NCBI GenBank assembly: GCA_963820185.1
Contig: CAWFYV010000001.1
Coordinates: 1-64,000 of the forward strand
Length of the DNA stretch: 64,000 bases
DNA from: Aquilonibacter sp963820185
GTDB taxonomy: Bacteria; Vulcanimicrobiota; Vulcanimicrobiia; Vulcanimicrobiales; Vulcanimicrobiaceae
Direction of reading: 5' to 3'
The translations under genes were made by a program, and so were the position numbers. Under the pieces are notes generated by a model. The model did not search any database. It was not told where the DNA came from and saw only the letters and a list, made by a program, of their open reading frames with translations. Numbering within the stretch: the stretch's first letter is position 1; each line of letters starts with the position of its first letter. Below are positions 59,720-64,000 of this stretch, piece after piece.

Positions 59720-60733
59720 TTAGACCTTACTCGGAAGTTTTTCGAGCACCATCGCGGTCAGGTCGCCGAGGCGGCACGAATAGCCCCACTCGTTGTCGTA
59801 CCAGGCGCAGATCTGCACCATGTCGTCGACGACCTGCGTGAGCTTTGCGTCGATGATCGAGCTGTACGGCGAGCGCTTGAAATCGCTCGAAACGAGCTCC
59901 TCTTCGGTGTACTGCACGTACTTCTTAAGCGGTCCTTCGGCGTCGGTACGCAAGATCGCGTTGACCTCGTCACGCGTCGTTGATTTCTTAACGTGTGCCA
60001 CGAGATAGCACATCGAGACCGTCGGCGTCGGTACGCGCAAAGCGAAACCTTCGAACGTTCCCTTAACTTCGGGGATCGTCAGGTACAATGCTTTGGCGGC
60101 ACCGGAGCTGGTCGGCACGATGTTCGTCGCGGCGTTGCGCCCACGGCGAATGTCCTTGTGCGGCGCGTCGAGTATGACTTGGTCGTTCGTGTACGAGTGG
60201 ATCGTGGTCATGAACCCCTTGACCCAACCGAGGTGATCGACCAACGGCTTGACCGCAGTCGCAAGGCAGTTCGTGGTGCACGACGCGTTCGATATGATGG
60301 TGTGTTTCTCGGGATCGTACATGTTGTCGTTGACGCCGAGGACGAGCGTGACGTCTTCGCCCTTGGCCGGAGCGGAGATAATGACTTTCTTCGCGCCGCC
60401 GCCGGTGATGTGGGCGCGCGCCTTGTCGGCATCGGTGAAGAGGCCGGTCGATTCGATGACGACGTCAACGCCGAGATCTTTCCACGGCAACTTGGCGGGA
60501 TCGCGTTCGGCGAGCACTTTGATGCGTTGCTTGTCGACCACGATCGCGTCGCCGTCCACGCTCACATCGCCCGGATACGTGCCGTAGTTGCTGTCGTATT
60601 TAAAAAGGTGCGCGCACTCGGTGGCGCTGGTGAGATCGTTGACGGCGACGATCTGTACGCCCGGGTGGCGCTCGAGCAGCGCCTTGGCAAAATTCCGTCC
60701 GATGCGGCCGAAGCCGTTGATCCCGATTCGCAT
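59720..60733 (-). CDS. gap: Glyceraldehyde-3-phosphate dehydrogenase
   Basis: A 337-residue NAD(P)-dependent enzyme. It has RIGINGFGRIGRNFAKAL, the catalytic Cys in ISNASCTTNCLATA, YTNDQVILDAPHKDIRRGR, and GVDVVIESTGLFTDADKA; the C-terminal WYDNEWGYSCRLGDL is normal. Start ATG at 60733, since the residues upstream are not family-like. It follows whiA by 28 bases and leads pgk, tpiA and gpmI. Confidence 0.96.
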   Translation of the reverse strand: MRIGINGFGRIGRNFAKALLERHPGVQIVAVNDLTSATECAHLFKYDSNYGTYPGDVSVDGDAIVVDKQRIKVLAERDPAKLPWKDLGVDVVIESTGLFTDADKARAHITGGGAKKVIISAPAKGEDVTLVLGVNDNMYDPEKHTIISNASCTTNCLATAVKPLVDHLGWVKGFMTTIHSYTNDQVILDAPHKDIRRGRNAATNIVPTSSGAAKALYLTIPEVKGTFEGFALRVPTPTVSMCYLVAHVKKSTTRDEVNAILRTDAEGPLKKYVQYTEEELVSSDFKRSPYSSIIDAKLTQVVDDMVQICAWYDNEWGYSCRLGDLTAMVLEKLPSKV

Positions 60734-60761
60734 AGCTCCGGCATCTACCGGGCTGGGTTCG

Positions 60762-61664
60762 TTAGGCCCTGCCGGTACGCAAGCGTGCGGCGAGCCGCCC
60801 GAGCGCACTCAAGCGGCTCGAGACCGTGGGCTTGGCGATCGGCGGGCTGCAACGGGCGCCCAGCTCCGCCAGCGACTCATCGGGATAGGCCAAGCGGAGC
60901 TCTGCGATCTCGCGCAGGGGCGGCGAGAGCGCCGCAAGCCCGAATGCGTTTTCCACGTATTCGATCGTGCGGCGTTGCGCGGCCGCGGCCGCAGCAACGC
61001 GGTCGAGATTCGCCGCTTCGGTGTTGACCAGGCGATGGATGCGGTTCTTGGTCTCGCGCAGCGCGCGCACATCTTCGAGGTGGAGCACCGCACCGAACGC
61101 ACCGATGATTGTAAGCACGTCGACGATTGCCTCAAAATCCTTGTAGTAGAGCACATCACGACGCTTGCGCGTCGTGTGCTTGGGGGCGCGGCCAGTGCTG
61201 CGGAGCATCCACACGAGGCGTTCGCTGAGCGCGTGCTGCGGCAGCACGAATTCGAGGTGGTAACCGTGTGCGCCGGCTGCAAGCGAGCCACAGGCGAGAA
61301 ACGCGCCGCGAATCTCCATCAGACGATCGCACTTGAGCGTCGGCTTGGGTGGCATCTCGCGCAGCGCGGGCGGCAACGAGATGGCAAACGTCGGCAAGCG
61401 TGCGAGCCGTGTTGCGGCGCGCGTTTCGATTGGATGCGATTTACGATCCTCGAGCAGTGACCAAAAGAGGCGTGCGATCGAGTTGCGATGGGTGATGAAC
61501 GTGGTGTGGGTGCTGTTCGCACCGTAGAGTGCCAGTCCGGTGACGAGCGCAGCACGGCAGTGCTTCGCTTCGGGAAGCTCGCGCGTGAGCGCGTCTTTTG
61601 TGTCGGCCGAAATCGAGGAAGCCGCCAACCCTAGTGCCCCACTATACCCATTCGGCGGGGTCAT
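60762..61664 (-). CDS. whiA: WhiA-family DNA-binding protein
   Basis: A 300-residue regulator. The N-terminal half is the inactive homing-endonuclease fold (RGAFLACGSLAAGAHGYHLE; RLVWMLRSTGRAPKHTTRKR), then KNRIHRLVNTEAANLDRVAA, and the C-terminal helix-turn-helix ELRLAYPDESLAELGARCSP then KPTVSSRLSALGRLA. In Streptomyces WhiA controls sporulation and division genes; in other bacteria it binds DNA and influences division. It overlaps rqcP by 23 bases and stands in front of gap, as in many Gram-positive genomes. Confidence 0.92.
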   Translation of the reverse strand: MTPPNGYSGALGLAASSISADTKDALTRELPEAKHCRAALVTGLALYGANSTHTTFITHRNSIARLFWSLLEDRKSHPIETRAATRLARLPTFAISLPPALREMPPKPTLKCDRLMEIRGAFLACGSLAAGAHGYHLEFVLPQHALSERLVWMLRSTGRAPKHTTRKRRDVLYYKDFEAIVDVLTIIGAFGAVLHLEDVRALRETKNRIHRLVNTEAANLDRVAAAAAAQRRTIEYVENAFGLAALSPPLREIAELRLAYPDESLAELGARCSPPIAKPTVSSRLSALGRLAARLRTGRA

Positions 61665-61917
61665 CTTTGCGCGTGTCGACGATGTCGTAGAGTTCGGCCG
61701 CTTTGACGCCCGGCGTCATGCGCAGCGGCACCTCGCGCACGCGCACCGTCACGTAACGGGTGGCGTAGTGGATCTCGAGCACGTCACCGGGCTTGACGTT
61801 ATATGCCGGCTTGAGCGGCTTCCCGTCCTTTGTAATCCGTCCGTGTTCAAGCGCTTCGTGCGCTTCGCTGCGGCGCTTCGAGAGTCGCGCAACCTTCATG
61901 AACTTATCCAACCGCAT
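61642..61917 (-). CDS. rqcP: S4-domain RNA-binding protein, RqcP-like
   Basis: A 91-residue S4 protein. MRLDKFMKVARLSKRRSEAH then EALEHGRITKDGKPLKPAYN, VKPGDVLEIHYATRYVTVRV and a C-terminal ELYDIVDTRK match RqcP (YabO) of Bacillus closely, which binds 50S subunits with peptidyl-tRNA to allow alanine tailing in ribosome quality control. ATG at 61917, with TGAGGGA just upstream. The RqcH partner is not in the window. Heads the whiA-glycolysis operon. Confidence 0.85.
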   Translation of the reverse strand: MRLDKFMKVARLSKRRSEAHEALEHGRITKDGKPLKPAYNVKPGDVLEIHYATRYVTVRVREVPLRMTPGVKAAELYDIVDTRKDDPAEWV

Positions 61918-62005
61918 CGATCCCTCAATATAACATGGCTCGATTAAGAAAACCGCTAGGCCAAGGCGGGAGTTTCCGGGTTGCGCGCCGACAGGAGTAG
62001 GACGT

Positions 62006-63397
62006 ATGGCACAGGCGACGCCGGCCCGGCGCATGGGTGTGAACATCTTCGACGAGACCAAGCCGATGTGGCAGATCATGCTGGTTTTCCTGGTCCCGCT
62101 CATGATCAGCAATATTCTGCAATCTGCCTCACAGACGTTTGCTTCGATCTTTCTCGGGCGAATGATCGGCGTCAATGCGCTCGCGGCCGTATCGGCCGTG
62201 TTTCCCGTCGTCTTCTTGCTGTTTGCGTTTCTGATCGGCATCGCGAGCGGCAGCACCGTGTTGATCGGCCAGGCCTACGGCGCGCGCGACGAGCACCGCG
62301 TGAAGAAGGTCGCCGGCACCGTGCTCGGTGCGACGATGATCTTTGCAGTGGTGATCGCCGTCGTTGGTCCGCTGATCTCACCGTGGATGTTGCAGGCACT
62401 CGGCACGCCCGCGGTGATTCTAGCCGACTCCGATGCCTACACGCGCGTCATCTTTCTCAGCGCGCCGATCATCTTTCCATATCTCGTCTACACGACGTTC
62501 TTGCGCGGCGTCGGCGACTCGCAGACACCGTTGTACTTCTTGATCGTGAGCTCAGTGCTCGCGGTGTTCTTCACCCCGGCCTTTATTCAAGGATGGCTCG
62601 GGCTGCCGCACCTCGGCGTGGTGAGCGCTGCCGTCTCGGGCATGATCGCGAACCTCGTCGGGCTGATCGGACTCCTGGTCTTGCTCGCGCGGCGCAAAAG
62701 CCCATTGCGCTTCGACCTGGAGATGGCGCGCGACATGCTCCCCGACCCGATGATTCTGTGGAATGTAATTCGTATCGGCGTCGCGACGGGCATCCAAGTC
62801 ATCATGGTGTCGCTTGCCGAGATTGCAATCATCAAATTCGTGAATCACTACGGCCCGCACGCGACGGCAGCCTATGGCGCGGTTAACCAGATCGTCAACT
62901 ACGTGCAGTTCCCCGCCATCTCGATCGGCATCGCCGCATCGATCTTCGGCGCGCAGTGCATCGGCGCGAAGCGCGAAGACAAGCTCGGAGGCGTTATCCG
63001 TTCAGCGGTTGCCTTGAACTACGCCGTTGGCGGCGTCCTCGTCACGCTCTGCTACCTTCTGGCCACACCGCTGCTCCAATTGTTTATTACCGATCCCTCG
63101 ACGGTGCAGGTGGCGCATCAGCTCCTGATGATCACGCTTTGGTCATATCTGATCTTCGGCAACAGCGCCATTATCAGTGGCGTCATGCGCAGCAGCGGCA
63201 CGGTGCTTGTTCCTACGCTGAACGGGCTCGTCGGTATTTGGCTGATCGAGGTCCCCGTCGCGTACTTCTGCATGCTGCGCTTTGGACTACCGGGCGTCTG
63301 GATCGGCTACCCGGCCTACTACTGCTTCATGCTGTGCGCACAGTACACGTACTACACATTATTCTGGAAGAAGAAGACGCACGAACGGCTCGTGTAG
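62006..63397 (+). CDS. MATE-family efflux transporter
   Basis: A 463-residue, 12-helix exporter: PLMISNILQSASQTFASIFL, GRMIGVNALAAVSAVFPVVF and GSTVLIGQAYGARDEHRVKK in the first half; VNYVQFPAISIGIAASIFGA, QCIGAKREDKLGGVIRSAVA in the second. These are the MatE repeats of the NorM/DinF group, moving cationic drugs against Na+ or H+. ATG at 62006 after CAGGAG. It is divergent from rqcP with an 88-base spacer. Confidence 0.92.
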   Translation: MAQATPARRMGVNIFDETKPMWQIMLVFLVPLMISNILQSASQTFASIFLGRMIGVNALAAVSAVFPVVFLLFAFLIGIASGSTVLIGQAYGARDEHRVKKVAGTVLGATMIFAVVIAVVGPLISPWMLQALGTPAVILADSDAYTRVIFLSAPIIFPYLVYTTFLRGVGDSQTPLYFLIVSSVLAVFFTPAFIQGWLGLPHLGVVSAAVSGMIANLVGLIGLLVLLARRKSPLRFDLEMARDMLPDPMILWNVIRIGVATGIQVIMVSLAEIAIIKFVNHYGPHATAAYGAVNQIVNYVQFPAISIGIAASIFGAQCIGAKREDKLGGVIRSAVALNYAVGGVLVTLCYLLATPLLQLFITDPSTVQVAHQLLMITLWSYLIFGNSAIISGVMRSSGTVLVPTLNGLVGIWLIEVPVAYFCMLRFGLPGVWIGYPAYYCFMLCAQYTYYTLFWKKKTHERLV

Positions 63398-63439
63398 TCG
63401 AGGGAGCGCGACTAACGTGCTGCTAAGCGAAGGCTCGAA

Positions 63440-63521
63440 GTTTTGCGCCATTCGCAGGATGCGAAATTCCATTGGTCGTGGCGCAAAACTCGCGCAGCAG
63501 GAGCGGCACAGGACGTGCCGC
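63440..63521. repeat. Cluster of inverted repeats downstream of MATE gene
   Basis: GTTTTGCGCCA (63440-63450) pairs with TGGCGCAAAAC (63479-63489); within it TTCGCA/TGCGAA (63451-63456 and 63460-63465) forms a second stem. A third hairpin GCGGCAC/GTGCCGC lies at 63503-63521. Together they could end the MATE transcript or act as a spacer repeat element; no U-run is present. Confidence 0.6.
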
Positions 63522-63556
63522 GAGGAGCGTCTTCGCGAGCAGCATGTGGGAGGCGA

Positions 63557-63599
63557 TCCCTCGACTACGCTCACTCCGTTCGCTACGCTCGGGATGACA
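63557..63599 (-). repeat. 43-bp interspersed repeat copy (intergenic)
   Basis: Read on the minus strand it begins TGTCATCCCGAGCG and ends AGTCGAGGGA, matching 38 of 43 positions of the ileS copy at 37122-37164. It lies directly before the end of the hotdog gene. Confidence 0.8.
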
Positions 63600-63604
63600 A
63601 TGCG

Positions 63605-63973
63605 TTAGTGGCGCTTTTTGTCTTTTGGGGTGACGCAGGTGCCGCTGGCGCGACAGACGACGATCGGTTCGGGCAAATAGTCGGCGGCGCTTTCGCTCAC
63701 CTCGGGGCGCGCGGCAATGACTTTGCGCGCTTCGAATGTCATGGCGCGCGAGGTCTTGCCGACGTTTGTGATGTGGCCGCGCGCCTCGATGTAGTCGCCC
63801 GCGTAGACCGGTGCGAGGAATTCAACCTTGTCGTACGCGACGAACAGGCCCTCGTCGCCGTCGAGCTGGATCAGCAGTGCGGTTGCAACATCGCCGAAGA
63901 GCGCCAACATCCGCGCGCCGTCGACGAGGTTGCCGCCGTAGTGGGCGTCGTGCGCGCTCATCCGCACGCGCAA
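63605..63973 (-). CDS. 3-aminobutyryl-CoA ammonia-lyase-like hotdog protein
   Basis: A 122-residue hotdog-fold protein. RMSAHDAHYGGNLVDGARML then ALFGDVATALLIQLDGDEGL, AYDKVEFLAPVYAGDYIEAR and SRAMTFEARKV agree well with the Kal family, which removes ammonia from 3-aminobutyryl-CoA in lysine fermentation. The TTG at 63973 fits the family start (RVRMSAHD); ATG at 63961 is the alternative. The C-terminus is Lys/His-rich. The next gene upstream ends 9 bases away and may belong to the same pathway. Confidence 0.8.
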   Translation of the reverse strand: MRVRMSAHDAHYGGNLVDGARMLALFGDVATALLIQLDGDEGLFVAYDKVEFLAPVYAGDYIEARGHITNVGKTSRAMTFEARKVIAARPEVSESAADYLPEPIVVCRASGTCVTPKDKKRH

Positions 63974-63982
63974 TGAGCGCGC

Positions 63983-64000
63983 TCAGGCCGCTTGGGTCTT
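63983..64000 (-). CDS. 3' end of a gene running off the window (partial)
   Basis: The last 18 bases read on the minus strand as KTQAA and a TGA at 63983-63985, in frame directly upstream of the hotdog gene. Only five codons are visible, so nothing can be said about the product. Confidence 0.25.
   Translation of the reverse strand, partial: KTQAA

Overview
The window is a stretch of GC-rich bacterial chromosome with no rRNA, CRISPR array, prophage or insertion sequence. It reads as a diderm (an outer-membrane usher, Lgt/LspA lipoprotein processing) that also carries genes common in Gram-positive-like lineages: sepF, divIVA, whiA, rqcP, and csaB paired with a DUF5693 protein. With the giant tandem-HAMP hybrid kinase, this mixture suggests Candidatus Eremiobacterota (WPS-2) or a neighbouring terrabacterial diderm. 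That placement is inferred from gene content only.

Layout: 0.2-4.2 kb is a compact chaperone-usher operon (spore-coat-U subunit, chaperone, usher, second SCPU subunit). 4.2-9.9 kb holds a serine/alanine-glyoxylate aminotransferase with an MFS carrier, a glycine-zipper stress protein, a second MFS carrier and small unknowns. 9.9-18.6 kb is a signalling block: a degenerate CheR-like protein, a ~2060-residue hybrid histidine kinase with twelve HAMP-type units, and a divergent PP2C phosphatase with an RsbW-like domain. 18.8-24.8 kb is a branched-chain-type ABC importer operon followed by a cysteine dioxygenase. 24.8-33 kb holds small secreted proteins (one pair duplicated in tandem), Sua5/TsaC, an EamA transporter, CopA, a C-terminal processing protease, an RsbW-like kinase, tRNA-Val(UAC) and an enoyl-CoA hydratase. 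At 33.2-33.3 kb three consecutive hairpins precede DUF5693-csaB-ileS.

39-49 kb is housekeeping: tgt, an RluA-family pseudouridine synthase, lspA, ccdA, then lgt, yggS, sepF, divIVA, leuB, fabH. 49.5-55.3 kb holds flagellar rod genes, a FlgJ-like short gene, a FliA/WhiG-type sigma factor, an ECF sigma factor with a small membrane protein, and a PMT-type glycosyltransferase. 55.3-61.9 kb is an operon on the minus strand: rqcP, whiA, gap, pgk, tpiA, gpmI, punA. A MATE exporter, a repeat-rich spacer and a 3-aminobutyryl-CoA ammonia-lyase-like hotdog protein end the window.

Nine genes have a single-base reading-frame break, six or seven of them clustered in 50.6-58.4 kb, and those that can be localised fall in short G or C runs. 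Because the list includes tpiA and a major sigma factor, I treat them as probable sequence errors and annotate the genes across the break. The observations most worth following up are the hairpin-rich leader before DUF5693-csaB, the interspersed repeat carried in frame inside ileS, and the HAMP-array signalling locus.
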